A stretch of 64,000 nucleotides of DNA from Marinobacter manganoxydans MnI7-9 (GTDB lineage Bacteria > Pseudomonadota > Gammaproteobacteria > Pseudomonadales > Oleiphilaceae), in assembly GCF_000235625.1 (NCBI RefSeq), contig NZ_AGTR01000037.1, positions 25,867 to 89,866 on the forward strand, written 5' to 3'. Position numbers and translations under genes: made by a program. The notes below the pieces were generated by a model. The model searched no databases, was not told the DNA's origin, and was given only the letters and a program-made list of their open reading frames with translations. Shown piece after piece: positions 17,751-26,796 of the stretch; positions within the stretch are counted from its first letter, which is position 1, and the number at the start of each line of letters is the position of its first letter.

Positions 17751-17935
17751 CTCGGCTCCTCTTCTGTGATTGGCTCCGCCCCGAGTGGGGCGCAGTAAAG
17801 GTAATCTGGTTGCGTCAGTGTTTTATGTCTTTCATAGTGGATGTTGTATCCCAACCTGTAAAGTCAAGGGCAGGCTTTTGATCATCGCCTGAGTGTGCCT
17901 ATACTCGGGGGATCAGCCACCCAGGAGACCGAACA

Positions 17936-18949
17936 ATGAAGGCATTTTTCCATCCCGCACAGGATGAGCATGTTCCACAGACCTACTTTACCCGGGGACA
18001 GATGCGCCAGCCCCAGGAAATTCCTGCCCGCACTGGTGAAATGCTGGGCGGACTCAGGGAACTGGGCATCTCTGTGCTGCAGCCAGCAGACCAGGGCGCG
18101 GGGCCGATTTCAAAAGTCCACGATCTGGGCTACCTGCGCTTTCTTGAATCTGCGCATCGGCGCTGGAAGCAGATGGATGACTGGGGCGATGAGGTTATTT
18201 CGAATATTTTCGTCCGTTCCCCGAATCACCTGACTGGCATTCTCGCAGAGGCGGCCCGCTATCAGGCTGATGGCAGCTGTCCGATTGGCGAACACACTTG
18301 GCATGCCGCGTACTGGTCTGCCCAGAGCGCGTTGGGTGCGGCTGATGCACTGATCGCCGGCGACAGAACGTCGTACGCCGTGTGCCGTCCGCCTGGGCAC
18401 CATGCCCGCCGGGATGCCGCCGGTGGTTTCTGTTACCTCAACAACGCCGCAATTGCTGCCGAGCATATGAAGGCCCGGTTCCCGAAAATCGTTATCCTGG
18501 ATACCGACATGCACCACGGCCAGGGTATCCAGGAGATTTTCTACGATCGCAGCGATGTGCTGTACATCTCCATCCACGGCGATACCACCAACTTCTACCC
18601 GGTAGTCAGCGGCTTCGAGAACGAACGTGGTGAAGGGGAAGGTTTTGGCTACAACATCAACATGCCGATGCCCCATGGTTCCTCGGAAGATGACTTCTTC
18701 GCGAAACTGGACGACGCCCTTGCAGCGATCAAGCTGTTCCAGCCGGACGCCATAATCCTCGCCCTCGGGTTCGACATCTACAAGAACGATCCCCAGGCCA
18801 AGGTATCGGTATCATCGGAAGGTTTCTGCAGGCTCAGCACCCATGTGCGCCAGCTGGGACTGCCTACTCTGGTGGTGCAGGAAGGCGGATATGACCTGGA
18901 CGCCCTGAGCGAGAACGTCCAGCAGTTCTTCAAAGGCCTGGCCGGCTGA
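17936..18949 (+). CDS. Histone deacetylase/acetylpolyamine amidohydrolase family protein
   Basis: A 337-residue zinc amidohydrolase of the HDAC/AcuC/AphA superfamily. The core shows VCRPPGHHARRD near residue 145, zinc ligands in ILDTDMHHGQG near 187 and the third aspartate in ALGFDIYKNDPQ near 280. The catalytic tyrosine lies in VVQEGGYDLDAL. The ATG follows CAGGAGA with seven-base spacing. In bacteria such enzymes deacetylate polyamines, acetyl-CoA synthetase or other small substrates. The sequence resembles the acetylpolyamine type, but the substrate is not settled. Converges on thiI with only four bases between stops. Confidence 0.88.
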   Translation: MKAFFHPAQDEHVPQTYFTRGQMRQPQEIPARTGEMLGGLRELGISVLQPADQGAGPISKVHDLGYLRFLESAHRRWKQMDDWGDEVISNIFVRSPNHLTGILAEAARYQADGSCPIGEHTWHAAYWSAQSALGAADALIAGDRTSYAVCRPPGHHARRDAAGGFCYLNNAAIAAEHMKARFPKIVILDTDMHHGQGIQEIFYDRSDVLYISIHGDTTNFYPVVSGFENERGEGEGFGYNINMPMPHGSSEDDFFAKLDDALAAIKLFQPDAIILALGFDIYKNDPQAKVSVSSEGFCRLSTHVRQLGLPTLVVQEGGYDLDALSENVQQFFKGLAG

Positions 18950-18953
18950 TATT

Positions 18954-20408
18954 TCAGGCCGCGGGCGCGTAAACCTTTACGTTTTCGTGCCCCTCGGCCC
19001 TGAGGTGCCCCGCATGCATGCGGCTCATGGTGCCGCGATCGCAATACAGGAGGTACTGCCGGTTGGCCGGCAACTCCGGCAGCTGTTGATTCAGCTCGTA
19101 GAACGGAATCTGCAGAATTTCGTTGTTAGTCAGTTTCAGCGGTGACTGCTCCCCCTCGGAAGGGTGGCGGACATCAATAATCACGTCATCCACGGAGGGC
19201 GTCTGCACCATTTCCACTTCCTCAGGGGTCACGGTCGTTTCCAGCAACCGATTGACCGGCGTTTCTTCCCGGGCCTCGATTGCGCTTGCAAGCACGGAAG
19301 CATCCATCCGGGATTCATCTTCCTCTACCCGGTGTAACTTGGCACGAGTGGCCGGCTTCTGGGAAATCACACCACAGTATTCCGGCATGTTGCGGGCGTA
19401 GACTTCGGTACCAATCTCCCTGGCGATGCGGATAATGGATTCCTTGTCCATGGACACCAATGGGCGCAGGACCACCTCGTCACTGGCCCGATCCACCACA
19501 TTGAGGTTGCTCAGGGTCTGGCTGGACACCTGGGCCACGGCATCTCCTGTCACCACCCCCGAGGCGTTGTTCTTGCGGGCAATCTCTGCTGCCGCCATCA
19601 GCATCTGACGCTTGAGCACCACGCCCCAGTGACGGTGACTCACCGAACGCATGATTTCAGCGACAACACCCTCGAAGGGCACCGAGATAAACTTGGCACT
19701 GTGGGAGGCACCGTAGCGATCCCACAGGTAGTGCACCACCTGGCGCACACCAACCTCGTGAGCCGTGCCTCCGAGGTTGAAAAACAGGAAGTGATTGCGC
19801 AAACCCCTTCGCATCATCAAGTAAGCCGCCACCGAAGAATCATAGCCCCCGGAAATCAGGGTCAGCACATTTTCGACACTGCCCAGCGGATAGCCGCCCA
19901 ACCCCCGGTGCTTGCGATGGGCAATATGGAACTGGTCGTCCTGGACTTCAATCCGCACCTCAACCTGTGGGGATTTCAGATCAACCCCACTGGCACCCGA
20001 TGCCTGCATAAGCGCGGCACCCACGGTGCGCTCCAGATCAATAGAGCGGAAACTGTGTTCACCGTGACGTCGGGCCCTGACGGCAAAGGTTTTGCCAGCC
20101 AACCTGTCCGCAAAGGCCTCAACAGCCTTCTCGGCAACGTCTTCCAGACTGACAAATGGAAACGCTCCGATTTCCTGGATCGTGGAAATGCCCGGTATGC
20201 GCAAAAGCAGCTCAAGGGCCGGCCCGGACAACCCACGACCGTCTGGCACCTCCACGTCTACCCTGTCCCAGCTGCCTTCAACCCGAATCTCCGGATCAAG
20301 CCGCGCCAGCAGCTTTCGGATGTTCTGGCGCAGATGACGCATCTGCTGGCGACGGACGGGTTTACTCTTGATAGCAACTTCCGGAGCGGGACGAATAAGC
20401 AGTTTCAT
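18954..20408 (-). CDS. thiI: tRNA 4-thiouridine synthetase ThiI with rhodanese domain
   Basis: A 484-residue enzyme making s4U8 in tRNA and supplying sulfur for thiamine thiazole. Order: ferredoxin-like/THUMP region (1-165), PP-loop adenylation domain with ISGGYDSSVAAYL near 180, then a C-terminal rhodanese domain. The two functional cysteines are visible: one in MPEYCGVISQKP (E. coli Cys344 equivalent) and the persulfide cysteine in LLYCDRGTMSRMH (Cys456 equivalent). ATG at 20408 gives MKLLIRPAPEVAIKS, matching the family; upstream codons are rejected. Length is close to E. coli ThiI (482). Divergent from ppnN. Confidence 0.96.
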   Translation of the reverse strand: MKLLIRPAPEVAIKSKPVRRQQMRHLRQNIRKLLARLDPEIRVEGSWDRVDVEVPDGRGLSGPALELLLRIPGISTIQEIGAFPFVSLEDVAEKAVEAFADRLAGKTFAVRARRHGEHSFRSIDLERTVGAALMQASGASGVDLKSPQVEVRIEVQDDQFHIAHRKHRGLGGYPLGSVENVLTLISGGYDSSVAAYLMMRRGLRNHFLFFNLGGTAHEVGVRQVVHYLWDRYGASHSAKFISVPFEGVVAEIMRSVSHRHWGVVLKRQMLMAAAEIARKNNASGVVTGDAVAQVSSQTLSNLNVVDRASDEVVLRPLVSMDKESIIRIAREIGTEVYARNMPEYCGVISQKPATRAKLHRVEEDESRMDASVLASAIEAREETPVNRLLETTVTPEEVEMVQTPSVDDVIIDVRHPSEGEQSPLKLTNNEILQIPFYELNQQLPELPANRQYLLYCDRGTMSRMHAGHLRAEGHENVKVYAPAA

Positions 20409-20518
20409 AAATCGGAATTTTGTCGGGTGGCGTATTGTACTGAAAGGCCTTAGTCTACCCTTTTGACTGCGTGCCTCAAAATCGGGCATTTCCGCAACAT
20501 CCAGGAGTTTCACCGTTA

Positions 20519-21901
20519 ATGCAGGAAACCACCATCAATGCCCTCGTCTCACCAGAGGGCAGCCTTGAAATTCTCTCCAATCATGAGGTCAACCGCCTCA
20601 AGGACCGCAGCGAAGGCGGCCTTTACCGGCTGTTCCGCCAATGCGCGCTGGCGGTTCTCAATACGGGCATCGAGACTGACGACTGCAAGGCATTGATGGA
20701 ATCCCATGCCGACTTTGATGTCCGCCTGGTACCGCAGCCCCGGGGCCTCAAACTGGAACTGATCAATGCGCCCGGCCATGCCTTTGTTGATGGCGAAATG
20801 CTGAGGGCGATCCGCGAGCACCTGTTCTCGGTTTTACGAGACATTATCTACTCGCATTCGATCCCTCAGACAGCCGCCGGTTTTCGCCGGGATGATCCAG
20901 AAGACCTGACCAATTACGTATTCCACATTCTCCGCAACGCCCGGGTGCTGCAGGCGGGAAGACAACCAGACCTCGTGGTCTGCTGGGGTGGCCACTCCAT
21001 CGGGCATGAAGAATACCAGTACAGCAAGGATGTCGGTCATCAGTTGGGGCTCAGGGCCCTGAGCATCTGCACCGGATGTGGCCCGGGTGCCATGAAAGGC
21101 CCCATGAAAGGCGCCACCATTGGCCACGCCAAGCAGCGGGTCAAGAACGGCCGCTACATCGGGATTACAGAACCCGGCATCATTGGCGCAGAAGCCCCAA
21201 ACCCGATCGTCAATGAACTGGTCATCATGCCGGACATTGAAAAGCGCCTGGAAGCCTTCGTCCGCTGCGGTCACGGCGTGATTGTATTCCCGGGCGGTGT
21301 AGGCACCGCCGAGGAAATTCTCTACCTGCTCGGAATCCTGCTGCATCCGGACAATGCGGATCTGCCCTTCCCGGTGGTATTTACTGGCCGGCAAGAAAAC
21401 GCAGAATACTTCGAGATGATCGACAAGTTCATCCGGAATGCCCTCGGGGATGAGGCTGCGAGCAAGTACGAGATCATCATCGACGATCCGGTGCGAGTGG
21501 CCCAGACCATGAAAAAAGGAATGAAGGAGGTCGAGACGTTCCGGCGTGCCATGCAGGATGCCTATTATTTCAACTGGATGCTGAAGATCGACCCGGTGTT
21601 TCAGCTACCGTTCGAACCCAATCACGACAACATGCGTGCGCTGGAACTTCATCGGGACCAGCCTGTGCACCTGATCGCTGCAAATTTGCGCAAGGCGTTC
21701 AGTGGCATCGTTGCCGGTAACGTCAAGGAAGGCGGTATTCGGCAGGTTCAGGAGAAAGGGCCGTTCGAGATCGCCGGAGATCCGAGCCTGATCAAACCAC
21801 TGGAGGCAATGCTGGAGCAGTTTGTGGCCCAGAACCGGATGAAGCTTCCGGGATCATCTGCCTACAAACCGAGCTATCGCATCGTCAGCGGAGCGGCCTG
21901 A
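20519..21901 (+). CDS. ppnN: Nucleotide 5'-monophosphate nucleosidase PpnN (LOG family)
   Basis: A 460-residue protein of the YgdH/PpnN family that cleaves the N-glycosidic bond of purine and pyrimidine monophosphates in nucleotide salvage and is tuned by (p)ppGpp in E. coli. An N-terminal accessory domain is followed by the Rossmann LOG core with WGGHSIGHEEYQYSK and the signature VIVFPGGVGTAEEILYLLG near residue 262. A C-terminal tail domain is present, as in E. coli (454 residues). ATG at 20519 follows CCAGGAG by 11 bases; the upstream open frame lacks such a site. Confidence 0.93.
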   Translation: MQETTINALVSPEGSLEILSNHEVNRLKDRSEGGLYRLFRQCALAVLNTGIETDDCKALMESHADFDVRLVPQPRGLKLELINAPGHAFVDGEMLRAIREHLFSVLRDIIYSHSIPQTAAGFRRDDPEDLTNYVFHILRNARVLQAGRQPDLVVCWGGHSIGHEEYQYSKDVGHQLGLRALSICTGCGPGAMKGPMKGATIGHAKQRVKNGRYIGITEPGIIGAEAPNPIVNELVIMPDIEKRLEAFVRCGHGVIVFPGGVGTAEEILYLLGILLHPDNADLPFPVVFTGRQENAEYFEMIDKFIRNALGDEAASKYEIIIDDPVRVAQTMKKGMKEVETFRRAMQDAYYFNWMLKIDPVFQLPFEPNHDNMRALELHRDQPVHLIAANLRKAFSGIVAGNVKEGGIRQVQEKGPFEIAGDPSLIKPLEAMLEQFVAQNRMKLPGSSAYKPSYRIVSGAA

Positions 21902-21915
21902 GCCGCTTCGCTGAC
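21884..21915. terminator. 14-bp stem-loop spanning the ppnN stop, between convergent genes
   Basis: GTCAGCGGAGCGGC pairs with GCCGCTTCGCTGAC with a single G-U pair and a CTGA loop containing the stop codon of ppnN. It lies 12 bases before the cytochrome c stop on the other strand. Very stable but without a T-run, so it may act as a bidirectional 3'-end structure rather than a classical terminator. Confidence 0.45.
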
Positions 21916-21926
21916 ACAGCGGGATC

Positions 21927-22262
21927 TTACTTGCCGCCGTCCGCGGGCAGACTGGCATAGTAGGCCGCCAGATTGGCGATATCGGTGTCACTCAGGCCAG
22001 TGGCCTGGCCCTGCATGATGGCCGCCTGGCCGCCGGACCGCTGCTTGTTCTTGTAGGCTTTCAGGGCAGAGACCAGATACTGCTCGTTCTGGCCCGCCAG
22101 ATTCGGATAGGTCGGAATCTGGGCGATACCATTCTGGCCATGGCAAGCAGCACAAACAGCCGCCTTGGCTTTGCCAGCTTCAGGGTCGCCAGCAGAAACT
22201 ACAGCAGGCACAGCAGCGCCAAGCGCAAAAATTCCCGCAACAGCGTAGTGTTTCAGATTCAT
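21927..22262 (-). CDS. Class I cytochrome c (c553/c5-like), monohaem
   Basis: A 111-residue periplasmic electron carrier. Signal peptide [19 protein letters not shown] ends near VVSA. A single haem motif [10 protein letters not shown] follows at about residue 37, and the sixth-ligand methionine is probably in [25 protein letters not shown] and the closing helix [11 protein letters not shown] are typical of short class I cytochromes. It could feed a terminal oxidase. Divergent from the enoyl-CoA hydratase-like gene across about 220 bases. Confidence 0.9.
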   Translation of the reverse strand: MNLKHYAVAGIFALGAAVPAVVSAGDPEAGKAKAAVCAACHGQNGIAQIPTYPNLAGQNEQYLVSALKAYKNKQRSGGQAAIMQGQATGLSDTDIANLAAYYASLPADGGK

Positions 22263-22462
22263 TGTTATTACCCTCTCATCGTCATTTTCCAGATTTTAAG
22301 GCCGGTTCGGAGGCCGGGCACTAAACTGACTTGCACTTATAGCACAGAGCGGGGCAACCTCAAATGCGATAGGTCAAGGACATCTTTTCGACGTTTGTCC
22401 TCTTTCCTGTTCTGGCTATTAGGGTGAAAGTACGTTCGATTCCGTATCCAAGATTGATTTAA

Positions 22463-22474
22463 TTCTCCGGAGAA
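22463..22474. promoter_or_regulatory. 12-base palindrome over the ribosome-binding site of the hydratase-like gene
   Basis: TTCTCCGGAGAA is a perfect palindrome containing the GGAGA ribosome site eight bases before the ATG at 22482. It could be a small operator or simply fold over the ribosome site. Chance occurrence is possible at this length. Confidence 0.3.
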
Positions 22475-22481
22475 AACGCCA

Positions 22482-23585
22482 ATGTCTGTAGAGGCCGAGG
22501 AACTTGCATGCCGCGAAGGGCACATGGGTGTTCTGACACTGAACTCCCCGGGCACTCTCAACGCGCTTTCCGAACACATGATCGAGCAGATCCAGGACAT
22601 CCTGGACCGCTGGGCCAATGATGACCGAATCTGCATCGTGGTCATTCAGGGCGCCGGTGAGAGAGCCTTTTGCGCCGGCGGTGATATCCGCGAACTCTAT
22701 GATGCAATTCTCGATGGGCAAGAGCCGGAGAAACCGGTACGGTTTTTCAGCCGGGAATACCGGATGGATTACAACATCCATCGCTTCCCAAAGCCGGTGC
22801 TGGGTATAGCCCACGGCGTGGTGATGGGCGGCGGTCTTGGTGTGTTCTCAGGCTGCCGGTATCGGCTGGTTACACCCGATGTCACGCTGGCAATGCCCGA
22901 GATCACGATCGGGCTGTTTCCGGATGTGGGTGCCAGCTGGTTTCTGAAACGGCTGCCAGGAAGGCTGGGGCTGTTCATGGGGCTGACCGGCGCCCGTTTG
23001 AACGTCAGCGATACGCTGCGGGTTGGTCTCGCCGACATGGCCATCCTGCCGGAGGACCGGGATCGCCTGCTTGACCGACTGGCCTCGGAACGCTGGACCG
23101 GCCAAACCGCCGCCGATGACAATCGACTGTTCAGGTTACTCAACCAGATCCAGACACCGGATTACCGGACACTGCCACCCAGTCACCTCGCCCGGCACGA
23201 ACAGCGGATTGCCAGGCTGAGCGCCGGCGATGAACTTCCGGACATCGTTGATCAACTGCTTGCAGCGGAGGTTGACTGCGACTGGTGGCATGCGTGTATG
23301 AACACGCTCAGAAACGGATGCCCGGTCTCTGCATGGCTGGTCTGGACCCAGTTACAGAAAGCGCAGCAAATGTCCCTGAAGGACGCCTTCCGCATGGAAC
23401 TGGCGATGGTTTCCGAATGCATCCGCCGGCCTGATCTGGCAGAGGGAATCCGGGCTCTGGCTATCGACAAGGACCGTCAGCCAAAATGGAGTTACCCGAG
23501 CGTGGCCGATGTGCCGGAAGACGTGGTTGCGGCTCATTTCACCCCGGAGTGGGATGACGAGACGGATCCGATGGGCCTGGAGTAA
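22482..23585 (+). CDS. Enoyl-CoA hydratase/isomerase family protein, 3-hydroxyisobutyryl-CoA hydrolase-like
   Basis: A 367-residue crotonase-fold protein, longer than plain hydratases and matching the 3-hydroxyisobutyryl-CoA hydrolase group of valine breakdown. Oxyanion-hole segments are AFCAGGDIRELY (about residue 65) and HGVVMGGGLGVFSG (about 110). The catalytic glutamate region is MPEITIGLFPDVGASWFLKR. A C-terminal extension of about 120 residues is typical of this subgroup. The expected reaction is release of free 3-hydroxyisobutyrate from its CoA ester. No other valine gene is adjacent, so the substrate rests on the family match. Confidence 0.85.
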   Translation: MSVEAEELACREGHMGVLTLNSPGTLNALSEHMIEQIQDILDRWANDDRICIVVIQGAGERAFCAGGDIRELYDAILDGQEPEKPVRFFSREYRMDYNIHRFPKPVLGIAHGVVMGGGLGVFSGCRYRLVTPDVTLAMPEITIGLFPDVGASWFLKRLPGRLGLFMGLTGARLNVSDTLRVGLADMAILPEDRDRLLDRLASERWTGQTAADDNRLFRLLNQIQTPDYRTLPPSHLARHEQRIARLSAGDELPDIVDQLLAAEVDCDWWHACMNTLRNGCPVSAWLVWTQLQKAQQMSLKDAFRMELAMVSECIRRPDLAEGIRALAIDKDRQPKWSYPSVADVPEDVVAAHFTPEWDDETDPMGLE

Positions 23586-23596
23586 GCCGGTCGGCG

Positions 23597-24094
23597 CTAG
23601 AACTCGGCGCCCGCCTGCACCAGCAACATTTCCAGATCCCGATTGTTGGTGGCGCGGGCAACGTCAAGTGCCGTTTGGCCATCGCTCGCCTCGTAATTGA
23701 CGTCGGCTCCGGCCGCCACCAGCCTCTCCGCCGTCAGCAAATCCCCGTTGGCCACGATTTTCATCAGCAGGGATTCGCCCCCCTGACTCACGTTGACGTT
23801 GGCACCGGCTGCCACCAATACCTTCACCACCGACAGATGGCCGTTTTCCGCCGCCCGCATCACGGGGGTATACCCGTACTGGTCACTGGTGTTCACATCG
23901 GCGCCGGCCGACAACAACAGCTGCACGCGCCGCTTTTCACCATTCCCGGCGGCTGAAACCAGCAGTGCATCCGCCTCGGCCAGGGCCTCGGGGCTCAGAG
24001 CAACCGGTTGGTTCGGGGAGGCGCAGGCGGACAGGAAAACAACAAGCGGAAGTAATATCAGCAAAAAACGGAAGGCGCCGGTTCCCTTGGCCAT
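23597..24094 (-). CDS. Ankyrin-repeat lipoprotein
   Basis: A 165-residue secreted lipoprotein. After MAKGTGAFRFLLILLPLVVF comes the lipobox LSAC, so cysteine about 24 is lipidated. The mature part holds three to four ankyrin repeats, recognisable by AGADVNTSDQYGYTPVMRAA, AAGANVNVSQGGESLLM and AAGADVNYEASDGQTALDVA. The residue after the lipid cysteine is alanine, so outer membrane sorting by Lol is likely. Partner and role unknown. Start ATG at 24094; in-frame codons further upstream lack a signal sequence. It lies 82 bases behind tmcA on the same strand. Confidence 0.8.
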   Translation of the reverse strand: MAKGTGAFRFLLILLPLVVFLSACASPNQPVALSPEALAEADALLVSAAGNGEKRRVQLLLSAGADVNTSDQYGYTPVMRAAENGHLSVVKVLVAAGANVNVSQGGESLLMKIVANGDLLTAERLVAAGADVNYEASDGQTALDVARATNNRDLEMLLVQAGAEF

Positions 24095-24176
24095 AACAAA
24101 CAGTCTCTGTGGATCTCGTTGAAAGGATACGAGAGCCCATTCTGGGCAGACACCGGCGGAAATTAAATCGAGCGAG

Positions 24177-26333
24177 TCACAAACCCGGGCCATCCTTCAA
24201 AAGATCACGCACCACCTGTCGCAGACGATCTTCGCCTTCTCTCTGGCCCAGGCAAAGCCTGTCCGCCTGCAGCGCGGACCAGGGCCGCCCCTGAAGAACA
24301 CCCTGGCACCAGACCGCAAGCGCCTCATGGCTTTTCAGCCACGCCATGATCCCCGGCACCTGACTCAGCTTCCGCAATACCGGGACAGTAACCTGAAAGC
24401 CACGATGCCCATTGGCGAAATTGCGGAGATCCCGCAAATCATCCTTGTCCAGCGTCGGCCCGGTGGGCAGATCGGCGGTTATCCCGGCCAGCAATGTTGG
24501 CTCCAGCCCCTGCCAGTTGCCGGGCAAGAGAGTAAGCCAATGATCGGCCAGGCGGTTGCGGATGCGTTCTTCCAGGTCGCGACCAGCCTGCGAAAAGCCG
24601 GCCACCATCTGCAGTGGGTATTCGCCACTGGATGCTTCCTGCTGCAAGCCAACCCTGACAACATGCAGACCGCAGGTCTGCCAAAACGCGAGCAGGTCAG
24701 CGCTGCCACCGAAGCTGGTTCCGAGGTAATCAACATCCTGCTCGGCGGCATACGCCCTGGCAGCCTGCACCATGCATTGGCCAATGCCCGCGCGTCTGAC
24801 CTCGTCTGATACTGCAATGCGGACAACCCTCAGACCCCGCAGGACCGCGGCCTCGGGATAGCCGCTGTGGCTGGCCAACGATTGCGGCAGCAGATGGCCC
24901 CGTATTCGCCGGGTACCCAGACTGACCTGCTCTGCCAGCTCAGCCGGAAGGCCACCTTCGAGCGCGCACCAGAGCACACCAACCGTCTGATCGCCAATTC
25001 GCGCGCGCCAGCTACGGGCGGCCGGGTCATCCAGCCACTGCCTCAGATCAGCGGGGCTGGTCCGGTAATGGGCATCCACCAGCAACCCAAAGGCGCGGGA
25101 CAGGGCTCCGTCACTTGCCGCTGCCGGCTCCCAGGGTTCGATGACCAGCTCCCCGGCGCTGTATTCAGTTTTCCCGGGCAAGCGACCACCGTCGGCAGCC
25201 AGCAGAAAGAGTCGGGTGATCAGGGCTTCCAGCGGATCGTTCAGGGCCCAGCGTACCGGCTCGCTCAACGTTACCGACTGCCACTGGGGCGTTGATTGAT
25301 CAAGGACCTGCCGAAAACGAATGGCAAAGCCCCGGCCGGCCCCTTCGTAACCATGGACCGTGGTGGCGAACGCCACTCTCGGCCAGCCGAGCAGAGCCGA
25401 TTTCAGCAGCGGCGCCGGAATCGCTGCTGCCTCATCCACCAGGACCACTTCGGCTTCCGGCCGCAAAGCCAGCAAGTCACGCACCGGCATAAACCTCAGG
25501 CGGCCACCGGTTCGGGAGGCGAGTATCCCCGGGCTGGCTTCGGCCAATTCGTCCCCGAGAGACTCACGGGCGTGGCGAAAGAGGGTCTCCACATTCTGCT
25601 CCGAGGGCGCGGTAACCACGATGTCCTGCCTGCCTTGGCGCAACAATTCGGCTGCAGCCATGCCCATCGCCGCAGATTTGCCACGGCCCCGGTCCGCCGT
25701 CACTACCAGCGGCCGGCGCCGTCGGCCCAGGCCAAAACGGACGAGGCGCTGAACCAATTGTTCCTGATCCCGGGTGGCGGCGATTCGAAAGCGTTTCTCA
25801 GGCAGGGGTGGAACCGGCGGCCGTGATTCCGGACGGTCGGGCGACACCCGGATGACCGCATCATCGTCGGCAAGCAGGTCGGCCATGCGGGCAGCAAACG
25901 GATGGTTCGGACCATGCTCCAGACCGGTTCTCGGGTAATCGGGATCCGCAAAGCGGGACCACTCTGCCAGCGGCGGCATCAGCCAGAACAGCAGGCCACC
26001 AGCGGTGAGCGCACCCGAGAGCGCGGCAAAGGCATCCGGAGGATTGCCGTGCCAGCCATCCCAGACGATAAGCGAGACTTCACACCCGAGCCACTTTCGA
26101 GCCCCGGGAGGCGTGACCCGGGTCAGCCGGGTATCGGGGCTATGATCCGCTGGTCCCGTCCATAGGCCGCTCTGTATTTCCAACCCGGGTAACAGACCGG
26201 AAAGCCACCTGAGGTTCTGTTCCCGATCACCCTCAAGCAGAACCAGTCGGCGTTCACCGTTGGCGGTGAGGCTGTCCTGCAGGGCACGCCATGCGGACGG
26301 ATCCGCTTTGGCATCGGATCCGGAATGGCTCAT
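24177..26333 (-). CDS. tmcA: tRNA(Met) cytidine acetyltransferase TmcA
   Basis: A 718-residue enzyme that makes N4-acetylcytidine at C34 of elongator tRNA-Met using acetyl-CoA and ATP. Order: N-terminal DUF1726-type region, RNA-helicase-like module with Walker A VVTADRGRGKSAAMGM near residue 205 and DEAA-type motif VVLVDEAAAIPAPLL near 300, GNAT domain with VRRAGIGQCMVQAARAYA near 515, and a C-terminal tRNA-binding part. Length agrees with E. coli TmcA (671) plus modest insertions. ATG overlaps the stop of the DUF2237 gene by one base (TGATG), implying translational coupling. Confidence 0.94.
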   Translation of the reverse strand: MSHSGSDAKADPSAWRALQDSLTANGERRLVLLEGDREQNLRWLSGLLPGLEIQSGLWTGPADHSPDTRLTRVTPPGARKWLGCEVSLIVWDGWHGNPPDAFAALSGALTAGGLLFWLMPPLAEWSRFADPDYPRTGLEHGPNHPFAARMADLLADDDAVIRVSPDRPESRPPVPPLPEKRFRIAATRDQEQLVQRLVRFGLGRRRRPLVVTADRGRGKSAAMGMAAAELLRQGRQDIVVTAPSEQNVETLFRHARESLGDELAEASPGILASRTGGRLRFMPVRDLLALRPEAEVVLVDEAAAIPAPLLKSALLGWPRVAFATTVHGYEGAGRGFAIRFRQVLDQSTPQWQSVTLSEPVRWALNDPLEALITRLFLLAADGGRLPGKTEYSAGELVIEPWEPAAASDGALSRAFGLLVDAHYRTSPADLRQWLDDPAARSWRARIGDQTVGVLWCALEGGLPAELAEQVSLGTRRIRGHLLPQSLASHSGYPEAAVLRGLRVVRIAVSDEVRRAGIGQCMVQAARAYAAEQDVDYLGTSFGGSADLLAFWQTCGLHVVRVGLQQEASSGEYPLQMVAGFSQAGRDLEERIRNRLADHWLTLLPGNWQGLEPTLLAGITADLPTGPTLDKDDLRDLRNFANGHRGFQVTVPVLRKLSQVPGIMAWLKSHEALAVWCQGVLQGRPWSALQADRLCLGQREGEDRLRQVVRDLLKDGPGL

Positions 26334-26710
26334 CAGCTAAGGTCGGCACCATGAGACTTGAGGTCGTCCAGGGCGCATTTTTCAAGGGCAGCCCGATGGG
26401 TAGCCCGCAGTCGGACCCTGGGGGCACAGCCGGCTTCAAAGGCTTCCTGCCACCGGCCGGCACACAGGCACCAGCTATCGCCCGCTTTCAGGCCTTCGAA
26501 GCCGAATTCAGGCCTGGGGGTGCTGAGGTCGTTGCCCTGGGCTTTGGAGAATTCGAGGAATTCGTCGGTTACCACGGCGCAGACGGCGTGCAGGCCAAAA
26601 TCATCCGGGCCGACGTTGCAGCAGCCATCGCGGTAAAAGCCGGTGATCGGGTCTTTGCCGCAGGTTTCGAGTTTTTCGCCAAGTACGTTTACCGATTCGG
26701 ACATTTCCAT
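26333..26710 (-). CDS. DUF2237 family protein
   Basis: A 125-residue cytosolic protein of the conserved DUF2237 family. Family hallmarks are CGKDPITGFYRDGCCN, LHAVCAVVTDEFLEFSK, STPRPEFGFEGLK and GDSWCLCAGRWQEA. Several conserved cysteines suggest metal or thiol chemistry, but no function is established. ATG at 26710 (MEMSESVNVLG) is taken as start, with the second methionine a possible alternative. First gene of a two-gene unit with tmcA and divergent from the helicase gene. Confidence 0.85.
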   Translation of the reverse strand: MEMSESVNVLGEKLETCGKDPITGFYRDGCCNVGPDDFGLHAVCAVVTDEFLEFSKAQGNDLSTPRPEFGFEGLKAGDSWCLCAGRWQEAFEAGCAPRVRLRATHRAALEKCALDDLKSHGADLS

Positions 26711-26796
26711 GTTTAAGACCCTTTCGCTCTCATGTTTTGATCGCAATTATGCGGGAGCGGTATCCGCTCTACCAGCAGGCCGTTACAATACCGGCC